Shown one piece after another: positions 44,422-53,209 of a stretch of DNA of 64,000 bases. The notes under the pieces were generated by a model, which was given only the letters and a program-made list of their open reading frames with translations, was not told where the DNA came from and did no database searches. A program made the translations under genes and the position numbers. Location: assembly GCA_028280845.1 (NCBI GenBank), contig JANQKZ010000007.1, positions 37,212 to 101,211 of the forward strand, written 5' to 3'. The first letter of the stretch is position 1. Each line of letters begins with the position of its first letter. This DNA comes from Opitutales bacterium (GTDB lineage: Bacteria; Verrucomicrobiota; Verrucomicrobiia; Opitutales; JABSRG01).

Positions 44422-45402
44422 ATGAAGCCCCTTGTATATGTGCTGAACACCCATAACCCCGAAATCGGTCAAACCGAGTTGCGGGCGCTCCACTCCACCT
44501 TCGGCGATGCGGTTGATTTTTTTGTGCTCAACGAGGGGGATGACGATCCCCTCCCCGATCGATTCTTCGAGGCTGACGCTATCATCGTTGACCATCGGAT
44601 CGATTTTTCCGCAGATCTGATCAATCGTTTACAGCGTTGCAAGGCTTTGATCCGCAATGGTGTCGGCTTCAACAATGTCGACCTGGAGACAGCTCAAGCA
44701 AGGGGAATCCCCGTTTGCAATGTCCCCGATTACGGCACCGAAGAAGTCGCCGACCACGCCATCGCCCTCGCCATGACCCTTCACCGCCGGATTATCCCGC
44801 TCCACCAGGATGCGGTCCAGGCGGACTGGAATGTATTTCGTCATTCAAACCTGCTGCGACGCACAAGCCATCAGGTATTTGGAATTGTCGGCCTCGGCCG
44901 CATCGGGTTGGCCACTGCACTGCGGGCTAAAGCACTGGGATTCCAAGTCCAGTTCTACGATCCATATTTATCTCAAGGGACCGACAAGGCTGTGGGCATT
45001 GCTCGAGTCAAGCACCTGCAATCGATTCTCCGGGAGTCCGATATCCTCTCCCTCCATTGCCCCCTCTCTAAGGAGACCTACCATCTGATCGATTCGGATG
45101 CCATCGCCCTCATGAAACCTACCAGCTCCCTCGTTAACACCGCCCGCGGACCGGTGGTAGACACGAAAGCCGTAGTCGATGCCTTACAGGCTGGCACCCT
45201 GGCGGGGGCCGGACTCGATGTTGTGGAAACAGAACCCAATCCCGACCCTGCCATCGTTAATGCCCCCAATATGATTGTCACCTGCCACGCCGCCTTCTGT
45301 AGCCATGAATCCATCATCGAACTCCATGAGAAAGCATGCCTTCTCGCCCTCGCCGCCATTCGCGGGGAACCCCTCTGGAATTTAGTGTATACCTCCTCCT
45401 GA
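44422..45402 (+). CDS. D-isomer-specific 2-hydroxyacid dehydrogenase
   Basis: A 326-residue NAD-dependent dehydrogenase. The nucleotide motif is VGLGRIGLATALRAKALGF with FYDPY after it. The catalytic arginine is in NTARGPVVDT, the glutamate in DVVETEPNP and the histidine in TCHAAFCS. The CtBP-like form HAAFCSHES suggests a C-terminal-binding-protein-type 2-hydroxyacid dehydrogenase. ATG 44422 is preferred because upstream residues in the longer frame overlap the divergent anSME gene and look non-coding. It may reduce a keto acid made by the sugar-acid pathway. Confidence 0.93.
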   Translation: MKPLVYVLNTHNPEIGQTELRALHSTFGDAVDFFVLNEGDDDPLPDRFFEADAIIVDHRIDFSADLINRLQRCKALIRNGVGFNNVDLETAQARGIPVCNVPDYGTEEVADHAIALAMTLHRRIIPLHQDAVQADWNVFRHSNLLRRTSHQVFGIVGLGRIGLATALRAKALGFQVQFYDPYLSQGTDKAVGIARVKHLQSILRESDILSLHCPLSKETYHLIDSDAIALMKPTSSLVNTARGPVVDTKAVVDALQAGTLAGAGLDVVETEPNPDPAIVNAPNMIVTCHAAFCSHESIIELHEKACLLALAAIRGEPLWNLVYTSS

Positions 45403-45406
45403 GGGC

Positions 45407-46888
45407 TTACTCTCTAACAAGGTGAGCGGCCCATGGCAGGGGATCATTTGGAGTTACCACCGGCCCGGGCAGGGCAACCACTTCAGATTCCTGCCATTGA
45501 GAGGTCATCACATCAAGCCAACTGAGTCGATACCGGCCGGGAGGAACACGAAGTTCAACCTCGCCCTTTCCTGGAAAATATAAAAGGAGTTCATCTCTTG
45601 AATCATTGGCCAAACAATAGGCCTCGTCAGGATTCCGGTCAGTCATGAGGGCTGGGGCGGGCTTCAACTCAAAAAACGCCGCGCGACCGGTCAGCTTCCG
45701 AGCGCTTAAGAGCTGAGCCTGAACCATGGGGTTTAATCCGACTCCAGCCGTTGGCCGGTGGAATCGTGCACTGGCATGACCCGCAAAGAGGTTTCGCCAG
45801 AAACGATCTCGGCCATCCTTGCGAGACCCGGACCAGATCCGGTTGAGATCGCCTCCGTAAATCTTCACATTGTTGATAGGTCGGGGATTTCCGGATGCCT
45901 CTACCTGCTGACGCACCCAATAGCCCGTTTGAAAGTGAGTCTCCCCCTTCTGGGCGTTGTTATTAGATATATCGAGAAAGTCATATAAATCGTGCCGATT
46001 GAAAGAATACGAAAAGTTTGCCTCCTTATGCAGGTCCACATTGGTATACTCAGCAAACCAGCCTCCCAGATCAGGGTGCTGCTGAAGGGCGCCCGGGATG
46101 AGTCCATCAGTCGGATCAAAATAATCCCACATCTCGGTAATGTAAATCTGCTTCCCGGCCGCTTCTGCTTTCTTCCGGAGATACGTGGCCCAATACGATC
46201 CCCACGCATGGTGGGCGTTGGTTTCATTATCTATGCAGTAGAGGACATGGTTGTATGGGAAAGTGTGCTCAAGGATTTTGTCGACAAAACCCTCCTGGAT
46301 TTGTCGCAGGTATGCATTGTCCCGGAGGGCAGGAACACTCTTGAAGAAGGGATTGATTTGCGACTGGGCGGGGAAATCGATTGTCTCTGGCAAGCCGGAG
46401 CTTTCTGCGGAGTAGGTGGCATTGAGGGCAGGATTAAAAGGGTTCTGCGCCCACCCCGATTCTCCCCAGTAAAAATCATAGGTAGCCCAAAGTTCAATTT
46501 GAACCACAATCTCCAGCTCTGCGGTCCAGCGCAACAGGTCGGCAAACTTTGTCCAGAATTCAGGATTAAAAGCAGTTAAATCATAGTATCCCTCTCGGTT
46601 GCGCTGGAAGGCTTTGGCATCTCCTGAATCCCGGCTGCTCATGGTGCAGCGGACATAGTTCCCTCCCACCGATCTCAATAACTCCAGATGAGCTCTTAGA
46701 TTCTCGAACTGAAAGAGATTATCATTGTCCGTTCCCCCAAGCAGTAAAATGGGGTCATCGTCTATGGCCCAATAAAAGGCATTGTCGGAGGAAACATGGA
46801 TCGACGGTTTCCCTCCCCAAAGCTGTACGGATTGAAACCATGCTCCAGTGAACAGAAGAAAAACGATAGGCAGGGAAAGGGGATTCAT
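45407..46888 (-). CDS. Exported TIM-barrel glycosidase-like protein (DUF4038/apiosidase-like)
   Basis: A 493-residue protein with a signal peptide (LPIVFLLFTGAWFQSVQLWGG). Next comes a TIM-barrel domain with LLLGGTDNDNLFQFENLRAHLELL and IVVQIELWATYDFYWGESGW. YCIDNETNAHHAWGSYWATYLR holds the probable acid/base glutamate, and YITEMWD a second acidic residue. The C-terminal 100 residues form a small beta domain (ELRVPPGRYRLSWLDV) as in collagen-binding/DUF5060-type modules. Such proteins act on plant glycans. It is convergent with the dehydrogenase, five bases apart. Confidence 0.78.
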   Translation of the reverse strand: MNPLSLPIVFLLFTGAWFQSVQLWGGKPSIHVSSDNAFYWAIDDDPILLLGGTDNDNLFQFENLRAHLELLRSVGGNYVRCTMSSRDSGDAKAFQRNREGYYDLTAFNPEFWTKFADLLRWTAELEIVVQIELWATYDFYWGESGWAQNPFNPALNATYSAESSGLPETIDFPAQSQINPFFKSVPALRDNAYLRQIQEGFVDKILEHTFPYNHVLYCIDNETNAHHAWGSYWATYLRKKAEAAGKQIYITEMWDYFDPTDGLIPGALQQHPDLGGWFAEYTNVDLHKEANFSYSFNRHDLYDFLDISNNNAQKGETHFQTGYWVRQQVEASGNPRPINNVKIYGGDLNRIWSGSRKDGRDRFWRNLFAGHASARFHRPTAGVGLNPMVQAQLLSARKLTGRAAFFELKPAPALMTDRNPDEAYCLANDSRDELLLYFPGKGEVELRVPPGRYRLSWLDVMTSQWQESEVVALPGPVVTPNDPLPWAAHLVRE

Positions 46889-47003
46889 GGGTAAGTATTA
46901 ACCTAACGGAATTCACAGTCCAAAACCAAGCCTTTCATCATCGAAATTGGAGCATTTTAAACCCACGTAGAATATGATTCCGACCTTGTTATTCAAACTG
47001 GCA

Positions 47004-47034
47004 GAAAAAAAGCCCCGCAGGAAGCGAGGCTTTG
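47004..47034 (-). terminator. Rho-independent terminator after the M29-like gene
   Basis: On the minus strand AAAGCCTCGC, a short TTCCT loop and GCGGGGCT are followed by a run of seven T residues (plus strand A-run at 47005-47011). The stem is GC-rich with one mismatch. It lies 26 bases after the stop of the 47060 gene and is the clearest intrinsic terminator in the window. Confidence 0.85.
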
Positions 47035-47059
47035 CCATTCGTGAACAAATCGGTGCGGG

Positions 47060-48232
47060 CTACACGGACGCTGCACGTGCGGCGTCTACCAGATCAGTGA
47101 TAAACTTCCCAGGTTTGTAATTTCCGGCGATCACAATCGTCTCCCCGTTTTTATGCATGCGCACTTCAGGAAGCTTGATCTCCGGAGTTTTCAACGGCGC
47201 GTAGAGCACATCATCGTGTGAGGCATGGTGCTTTTCCTTAAACAGATCGGGCGTAATATCTCCACCCAGGTGGTCATCGCGACCGGTGGCTACATGAATC
47301 GTGCCAAGGATTTTCTCATCCTGTATGTCTCGCCCGGAAAAGGGTAAGACTTGGGTGCCGAACCCAAGCTCGCCTAACATTCCGGTCATGGGATCATAGG
47401 CCAGGCGGTCGTTGTGTTCCTTGATCTTCTCATAGTCACCGTAAATCAGCCGGGATTTCACGATCTTCCCATCCTCCACGGTCAACATGCCGATCGTTTC
47501 CTCATCATATTTGAAGGGAAATTGCCCATGGCCCCCGCGAGGTACAAAATAGACCTCACCGGCTGGCAGGTTCGCCACATCGGGTCGGCCAGGGGGGCAG
47601 AGTCCGTGGGATTTTTGAGCTTCCTGCCCATTCACCATTAAGCGAAGGGTGGTTCGTTGTCCCTCGAACTCGAAATCAATTTCAAACCAGTCCGCTTGCG
47701 TCAGCCCCAAGCGGATGGCTTCGGCGTCGGCAGACACTTCATCGTAATCGACACTGAGGCCGGTCTCGACAATGACCTGGTTCAAGCCATGAAGGGTGGC
47801 GCCGCGAAAACCGAACTCCTTGCATTTAGCCGTCAGGGGAGCCGTGGCGGAGAAAGTTGAAACGACAAAGATTAAGTCGTAGTTCGGGTAAATATCGTTA
47901 TCCAGGCTGAATCGCTTACCATCTGGGTCAAAGGCTTCATCCTCCATATCTAGATTGCTACCGCCGGTTTCCTTATAGGCAAAAAACTCGCCTCCCTGCA
48001 TACCCAATTCCTCGAGAACGCCAGTCTTGAGCCCCTTGTAGAATACTTCGTAACCGTAATTTTGGATGGAGAGCGTCTCATCCTCTAAAAATTTAAAATC
48101 CTTAACGTCTTCCGGGTTGGGAAGGTCAATCAGGATGCATGCTTTGTTGCCCTCGACATTTCCAAAGCACGTCCGGATAAGACGAGGCAGAGAGAATGCC
48201 GGGAACTCGCGTTGAGAAGGATCAAGGATCAT
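47060..48232 (-). CDS. M29-aminopeptidase-like protein
   Basis: A 390-residue cytoplasmic protein. The C-terminal half resembles the M29 (aminopeptidase T) fold with DVANLPAGEVYFVPRG, ILGTIHVATGRDDHLGGDI and HASHDDVLYA. In true M29 enzymes these regions carry the metal-binding Glu, His and Asp residues. The N-terminal half (NYDLIFVVSTFSATAPLTAKC, FRGATLHGLN) matches the first M29 lobe in layout only. Peptidase activity is plausible but not proven. It stands alone with its own terminator. Confidence 0.65.
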   Translation of the reverse strand: MILDPSQREFPAFSLPRLIRTCFGNVEGNKACILIDLPNPEDVKDFKFLEDETLSIQNYGYEVFYKGLKTGVLEELGMQGGEFFAYKETGGSNLDMEDEAFDPDGKRFSLDNDIYPNYDLIFVVSTFSATAPLTAKCKEFGFRGATLHGLNQVIVETGLSVDYDEVSADAEAIRLGLTQADWFEIDFEFEGQRTTLRLMVNGQEAQKSHGLCPPGRPDVANLPAGEVYFVPRGGHGQFPFKYDEETIGMLTVEDGKIVKSRLIYGDYEKIKEHNDRLAYDPMTGMLGELGFGTQVLPFSGRDIQDEKILGTIHVATGRDDHLGGDITPDLFKEKHHASHDDVLYAPLKTPEIKLPEVRMHKNGETIVIAGNYKPGKFITDLVDAARAASV

Positions 48233-48367
48233 GATCGTGTATCAGCTGAGGTTTTTTGAATCAGTGTGTTTGCCTATAAATCGACCCGAGTGGTCGATAC
48301 TCCGGTCAATACACTCCAATGGCTATTCCTTGTCAACCGAAGGGCCGAAATCGCAAGCAGTGCACCG

Positions 48368-49354
48368 TTACCCGGGTTCCCCCGCAAGTTGGAGGACAGT
48401 TTCATAAGCTTCCTTCGGCAGAGGCCGTTCCAAAGCCTTAAAACTGTCCTGCAATTGTTCGACCGTCCGCCCCCCCACAATAGGTATCGGTGCAAGAGGA
48501 TGCTGAATCAGGTAATTCAAAACCACCTGATTCACCGTCAGTCCGGTCAACTCCCCAATCGGATTCAGCGCTTGGGCCAGATCGACAAGCTGGGGGCTGT
48601 ACCAGCTTGGAAGCGAACCGGTACCGGACAGAGCCTCCGAGTGAACCGCTTTTGAAAACAAACCGCGGGCTTGGGGAGAATAGGCGATAGCCGTCATGCC
48701 GGTTTCTCGGTGAAACTGCAGGGCCTCCAGGTTCATCGCCTCCAACACACTGGGTTTCCAATCCATTTTCCAGACTCCAACATGCCAGAATAACTGATTC
48801 ACCACGAACGGCGTTTTGCCATGCTCCACCGCATAGGTATTCGCTGTTCGAATCCGATCTGCCCGCCAATTTGAACAACCGACATATCGGGTTTTTCCCG
48901 AGGCAACCAACTCGTGGACGACGTCCATAATTTCATCCACCGGCACATCGGGATGATCCCGGTGTAAGAAATAGAGATCAACCCGGTCCGTTTTGAGGTG
49001 GTCCAGACTGGCGGTGAGATCCCCCGGGACCTTCCCTAAATCAAGCCAGTCCCCAAACTCAGTATGCGACATATCAACAAACTCTGGTAGCCCGCCTTTC
49101 GTCGCGATAATCAATTCATCTCGGTTCCCCCGTGCCTTCAGCCATTCCCCGAGAATCCGCTCACTACGGTGTAATTCCCCCGGAATCCAATCTGAGTAGA
49201 TACGAGCCGTGTCCAAAAAGTTTCCTCCGGCCTCCAGATAGGCATCGAGGAAAGGGAAGCAATCCACCCGGTCTACCTTCGATCCCAGAATCATGGTGCC
49301 CAGGCAGAGTGCACTGACATCTAGATCGGTTTGAGAGAGCGTACGGCGCTGCAT
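48368..49354 (-). CDS. Aldo/keto reductase
   Basis: A 328-residue TIM-barrel oxidoreductase of the AKR family (YdjG/Tas-like). The N-terminal SALCLGTMILGSKVD is typical. Catalytic residues are in NFLDTARIYSDW (Asp, Tyr), ELIIATKGG (Lys) and YFLHRDHPD (His). The cofactor-binding end is IPIVGGRTVEQLQDSFKAL. It reduces aldehydes or keto sugars with NAD(P)H. It follows the M29-like gene upstream with a 135-base gap and no clear operon. The substrate is unknown. Confidence 0.93.
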   Translation of the reverse strand: MQRRTLSQTDLDVSALCLGTMILGSKVDRVDCFPFLDAYLEAGGNFLDTARIYSDWIPGELHRSERILGEWLKARGNRDELIIATKGGLPEFVDMSHTEFGDWLDLGKVPGDLTASLDHLKTDRVDLYFLHRDHPDVPVDEIMDVVHELVASGKTRYVGCSNWRADRIRTANTYAVEHGKTPFVVNQLFWHVGVWKMDWKPSVLEAMNLEALQFHRETGMTAIAYSPQARGLFSKAVHSEALSGTGSLPSWYSPQLVDLAQALNPIGELTGLTVNQVVLNYLIQHPLAPIPIVGGRTVEQLQDSFKALERPLPKEAYETVLQLAGEPG

Positions 49355-49440
49355 AAGTCCAACGAGTTTGAACCGCGGTTATGGAATTTCCAATCAATAG
49401 ATACTAGACACTAATGTCTTTCCTTTAAACACTTCCACCC

Positions 49441-49851
49441 ATGTCCAAGGGTTTTGCAAAACACCAAGAGCGCACCGCCGCCCTCAATCGCTTCGCCAAA
49501 GACCTGGTTCGTCGATCCCGTTCCAAATGCGAATTATGTGGCGAAGGGGATACCCGTCTCGACATTTTTGAATGTCCTCCCGTTACCCATGAGCCCGACT
49601 TTGAGACTTTACTCATGATTTGTGAGACCTGCGGCGAGCAATTACGCAAACCTAAAACACTGGATATCCAGCATTGGAATTTTCTGCGCGAAGCTATTTG
49701 GAGTGATCTGACTCCCGTCCAGGTGGTCGCCATACGCGTGCTCAATGCGATCAAGGGACAAGCTCCGTGGGCGGTGGACCTCTTGGAAGAGGCGTATCTT
49801 GATGACCCGGTTCTGGAGTGGGCAGGTAAAGTTCCGCTGGTGATCAAGTAA
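49441..49851 (+). CDS. PhnA-like zinc-ribbon protein lacking the C-terminal domain
   Basis: A 136-residue protein. SKCELCGEGDTRLDIFECPPV and CETCG form the PhnA N-terminal zinc ribbon. LDIQHWNFLREAIWSDLTPVQVVAIRVLN and EAYLDDPVLEWA match the middle part of PhnA family proteins. Usual family members are about 190 residues and end in a small beta-barrel PhnA domain. Here the frame stops right after the middle part, and the next gene starts 12 bases later. Despite its name the family has no proven role in phosphonate breakdown. Confidence 0.8.
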   Translation: MSKGFAKHQERTAALNRFAKDLVRRSRSKCELCGEGDTRLDIFECPPVTHEPDFETLLMICETCGEQLRKPKTLDIQHWNFLREAIWSDLTPVQVVAIRVLNAIKGQAPWAVDLLEEAYLDDPVLEWAGKVPLVIK

Positions 49852-49862
49852 CGGATTTTAGT

Positions 49863-50834
49863 ATGATACGATTACTCAATTTACTCTCTAATCTTTTTCC
49901 TCTTTGGGTGCTCACCGCCTGCGGTCTTGCCCTCATCGAACCGGACTGGTTTACCTGGTTCAGCGGACCTTGGATTATCTGGGGCCTCGGGCTCATCATG
50001 CTGGGCATGGGGATCACCCTCGGGATCGAGGATTTCAAACGGGTGCTCACCATGCCTCGAGCCGTGGCAACCGGGTTTTTGGCGCAATTCCTCCTTATGC
50101 CCTTCTGGGGGTGGACGATTGGCAAACTGCTGGACCTTCCAACCCCCTATGCCGTCGGACTCATTCTCGTTTCCTGCTGCCCGGGAGGAACCGCCTCCAA
50201 CGTGATTGCCTATATCGCTCGAACCAACGTCGCCCTGTCTGTATTGATGACCATGTGTTCCACCGCCGGAGCCGTCTTTCTTACCCCTCTGATTACGAGC
50301 TGGCTAGCCGGCCAATATGTTCCGGTGGACGGAGTCGGTCTCTTCATCAGCATGGTCAAAATCGTCCTCGCCCCAATTGTACTCGGAGTCACCCTGCATC
50401 ATCTTTTTCCAAAAATGGTTAAGGCGGTCCTCCCCGTTGGCCCGCTCATCTCGGTCATCATTATTGCCCTCATCTGCGCAAGCATCATTGGAGCGCGCGC
50501 CGAGGATGTAAAAGCATCGGGGCTTACCCTGCTCTTCGCCGTCTTCCTGCTCCACTCCGTCGCATTTGCTTCGGGCTATCTTTTCGCCAAGCTCTTTAGA
50601 TATGATAAAATAATAGCACGGACGATTTCGATCGAGGTCGGCATGCAGAACTCGGGCCTGGCAACGGTTTTAGCCCGCCAACACTTTGCCGATCCCTTAA
50701 CTGCCGTTCCCTGCGCCATATCCGCCTTTACCCATTCGGTTATTGGCAGCGTTCTCGCCGCGATCTGGCGCGGCTCCGGCAGCACACAACCGTCTGAGGC
50801 ACCCGCCCCGCAAAAAGGCGTTATATCCAACTAG
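49863..50834 (+). CDS. Bile acid:sodium symporter (BASS) family transporter
   Basis: A 323-residue inner-membrane protein with about ten helices. Signatures are GMGITLGIEDFKRVLTMP, the crossover motif SCCPGGTASNVIAYIARTNVALSVLMT with TPLIT, and SIEVGMQNSGLATVLARQHF for the second sodium site. BASS proteins in bacteria carry organic anions such as pantoate, keto acids or taurocholate with sodium. It lies 12 bases after the PhnA-like gene and is probably co-transcribed. The substrate is unknown. Confidence 0.93.
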   Translation: MIRLLNLLSNLFPLWVLTACGLALIEPDWFTWFSGPWIIWGLGLIMLGMGITLGIEDFKRVLTMPRAVATGFLAQFLLMPFWGWTIGKLLDLPTPYAVGLILVSCCPGGTASNVIAYIARTNVALSVLMTMCSTAGAVFLTPLITSWLAGQYVPVDGVGLFISMVKIVLAPIVLGVTLHHLFPKMVKAVLPVGPLISVIIIALICASIIGARAEDVKASGLTLLFAVFLLHSVAFASGYLFAKLFRYDKIIARTISIEVGMQNSGLATVLARQHFADPLTAVPCAISAFTHSVIGSVLAAIWRGSGSTQPSEAPAPQKGVISN

Positions 50835-50845
50835 TTCGATTCCGC

Positions 50846-51757
50846 CTATGGCTTTTCTGCCAGTTCCCGAAGAATCCGATCTAACACGCTTGCGGCATTA
50901 TCCCAGGCGAGCCCCGCATATTCATCAAACTCATTTTCGCCTTCCTGACCTCCCGCAAGGTCACTCAAACCCCGGACCACCAGGAAGGGAGTGCTATTTG
51001 ACCAGCAGACGTGCCCAATCGCCGTCGACTCCATATCGATGACATCTGTTGACCAGGTCTTTCTCAGAAATTTCCGGTAGTCCAGGTTGTCCATGAATAT
51101 ATTCCCACCGGTCCCCGCCCCCCCCACGGTGACATGGAAGGCACCCATATCCATTTTGGCGACCGCTCGCTTTGCCACCATCAACAGCTGGGGGTCTACA
51201 CTGAAATGACTGACGTGCACGGCCTTCTCAACCCCTTCCCGCACACCCAGGACGTCGGCCGGAAAAAACATACCAAAATTGTCGTAGCGATACATACGTC
51301 GGTAATCGGATGGAGGCTGTTCATACTCGTCTGAATCCGGGGAGACTTTATTAAAATATCCCCCGTAGTCATGGTAGTGCCATCGCTCAGGGATCACCAC
51401 TTCCCCTTTCGCCATATCCGGGTTGATTGCGCCAGCCACCCCGGAAAACAGGACGGCCTTGACCGGGAACTCGGACAGAGCCAACTGGGTAAACATCGCC
51501 GCATTCGTCATGCCTACCTGAGTTTGGAACACCACAATCGGCAATCCGTAGACCTCTCCCACCCGAAATGTGTTGCCTGCGATAACGACCTCCTTTTCGA
51601 AGGTCTCCCCCTCTAAGGCGTCAAGGACAGCTTCCAGTTCCATTTCCAGAGCCGAGGTAATGGCGTAATACTTTTGTTGGCCTCCATCCCCCGCGTGGAC
51701 GGTGAGCCCACAAACCATATGTGAACAAAACAAGAGTCGAAGAAAAGTCTGCTTCAT
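50846..51757 (-). CDS. Exported MTA/SAH-nucleosidase-like phosphorylase-superfamily protein
   Basis: About 303 residues with an apparent signal peptide (TFLRLLFCSHMVCGLTVHAG). The phosphorylase-superfamily domain follows: YYAITSALEMELEAVLDAL, VVFQTQVGMTNAAMFTQLAL, VLFSGVAGAINPDMAKGEVVI, DMESTAIGHVCWSN and RGLSDLAG with the catalytic aspartate. Relatives hydrolyse methylthioadenosine or S-adenosylhomocysteine in the cytoplasm; an exported form is unusual. The second of two adjacent ATGs (51757) is chosen because GAGG lies six bases before it. The longer frame would overlap the divergent DUF502 gene. Confidence 0.8.
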   Translation of the reverse strand: MKQTFLRLLFCSHMVCGLTVHAGDGGQQKYYAITSALEMELEAVLDALEGETFEKEVVIAGNTFRVGEVYGLPIVVFQTQVGMTNAAMFTQLALSEFPVKAVLFSGVAGAINPDMAKGEVVIPERWHYHDYGGYFNKVSPDSDEYEQPPSDYRRMYRYDNFGMFFPADVLGVREGVEKAVHVSHFSVDPQLLMVAKRAVAKMDMGAFHVTVGGAGTGGNIFMDNLDYRKFLRKTWSTDVIDMESTAIGHVCWSNSTPFLVVRGLSDLAGGQEGENEFDEYAGLAWDNAASVLDRILRELAEKP

Positions 51758-51872
51758 CATGCACCTCACTGTGTAGATCCACCGCTCTGATTCAAGCACC
51801 CAGTCCATTTCCACCCGGACCTCCACCATCCAGTATTGATTCTCCCCCAACTGCTTATCACCATAGGCACGT

Positions 51873-52544
51873 ATGCTGACTTCCTTTCGACGATCCTTTT
51901 TCACTGGCTTGGTGGTGTTATTGCCCCTGGCCGTCACGATTTGGCTTATTCTTTTTCTCATCGATAAGGTGGGAAATCCCGCCAGTCGATTTATCCTCCA
52001 GTTTGTTCAGATCCCGATTCGGAATGAATTCCTGCTTGAGACCCTGGCTACCTTGGTAGTCATCACCCTCATCACCATTCTGGGTTTCGTTTCCAAATAC
52101 TTTTTTGGACGCATTCTCATCCGCTGGACCGAACTCATCGTGGAGAATCTGCCTTTCGTCAATCTGGTCTATAAAACGGTCAAACAGATTGTTACGACTT
52201 TCGCCGAACAGAAAAAGGCGGTGTTTCAGGAAACGGTTCTCATCGAATACCCACGCAAAGGCGTATTCGTCCTGGGCTTCCTCACCAGCAAAAGCAAGGG
52301 AGAGGTGCAGTCTAAGACCGAAGCCAATTTACTGAACGTCTTTGTGCCGACCACTCCCAATCCTACTAGCGGATTTTTGCTCATGGTACCTGAGGAGGAA
52401 GTCATTCGGATGGACATGGCCATCCCGGATGGAATGAAGGTGATCATTTCTGGCGGCGCCGTTGTCCCTCCATACCTTCCCAACGGCAAGCCCGTGGAGG
52501 GGGCTGTCCAGGTTGAAAATCCCACCGAAATGAAGTCCTCCTGA
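51873..52544 (+). CDS. DUF502 membrane protein
   Basis: A 223-residue inner-membrane protein. Two hydrophobic segments (GLVVLLPLAVTIWLILFLI and TLATLVVITLITILGFVS) are followed by the DUF502 core. WTELIVENLPFVNLVYKTVKQIV is the family hallmark, then a beta-rich soluble domain (VLIEYPRKGVFVLGFLTS, PTTPNPTSGFLLMVPEEEV). In eukaryotic plants homologues are LIKE COV proteins. The function in bacteria is unknown. It lies 18 bases before the recO-like gene in the same direction. Confidence 0.92.
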   Translation: MLTSFRRSFFTGLVVLLPLAVTIWLILFLIDKVGNPASRFILQFVQIPIRNEFLLETLATLVVITLITILGFVSKYFFGRILIRWTELIVENLPFVNLVYKTVKQIVTTFAEQKKAVFQETVLIEYPRKGVFVLGFLTSKSKGEVQSKTEANLLNVFVPTTPNPTSGFLLMVPEEEVIRMDMAIPDGMKVIISGGAVVPPYLPNGKPVEGAVQVENPTEMKSS

Positions 52545-52562
52545 TTTCCGTATTTCGTCCAC

Positions 52563-53189
52563 ATGAGCAATATCCCTTTGGTCACACCAGGCCTGGTCCT
52601 GTCGAAAGCGGTCACCGGGGAAAAACACGCTCATCTGAAATGCCTCACCCCGGAAAATGGAATCATCAGTGCCCTTCAGCGAATCCCCGGTGGGAAGACA
52701 CGAACACCTACTCCGACCGCTGACCTCTTCGACACGGTCAACTTCGACTTGAGGCCGCCAAAAACCGGAAGTACCGGCCTTTATTTTGTTCATACCTTTG
52801 AACTCCTTCGACGCCGTAGTAAAATAGGTCAGCAATATTCCACCCTGTGCCTGGCCGTGGATTACGCCAACCTCCTTATCAAAAACGCCACCCATTTGGA
52901 GGAGCACCGCAGTCTCTTTCTGCGCTCGGGACAGGTCTTCGATGCTTTCTCCTCTCAGGTGCGCCCGGACGTCACCTTTTTTAAGTCCCTTTTCCTGTTT
53001 GCCCGTGAGGAGGGGTTTCCCGTCAAAGAGGACTGGTTTGCGTCACTGAATGCCGAGGATACGGACGCGGTCACCCACACCCTTAATCGACCCCTGACGC
53101 AGACTGCCCTGTCTCCGGACGAGATCTACCGGCTTACCCAAAACCTGAAATATTGGCTTCAACATCATACAGATATTCTGTTGAATTAA
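52563..53189 (+). CDS. recO: Probable DNA repair protein RecO
   Basis: A 208-residue protein. The N-terminal OB-like part (TPGLVLSKAVTGEKHAHLKCLTPENGIISAL) fits RecO. The helical C-terminal part begins near FVHTFELLRRRS and ends HTLNRPLTQTALSPDEIYRLTQNLKYWLQHH. RecO helps load RecA onto SSB-coated single strands with RecR. The protein is shorter than E. coli RecO (242) and has no CxxC zinc motif, so the assignment rests on overall layout. It lies 18 bases after the DUF502 gene. Confidence 0.68.
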   Translation: MSNIPLVTPGLVLSKAVTGEKHAHLKCLTPENGIISALQRIPGGKTRTPTPTADLFDTVNFDLRPPKTGSTGLYFVHTFELLRRRSKIGQQYSTLCLAVDYANLLIKNATHLEEHRSLFLRSGQVFDAFSSQVRPDVTFFKSLFLFAREEGFPVKEDWFASLNAEDTDAVTHTLNRPLTQTALSPDEIYRLTQNLKYWLQHHTDILLN

Positions 53190-53209
53190 TCCTATACGGG
53201 TCGTCTCTC

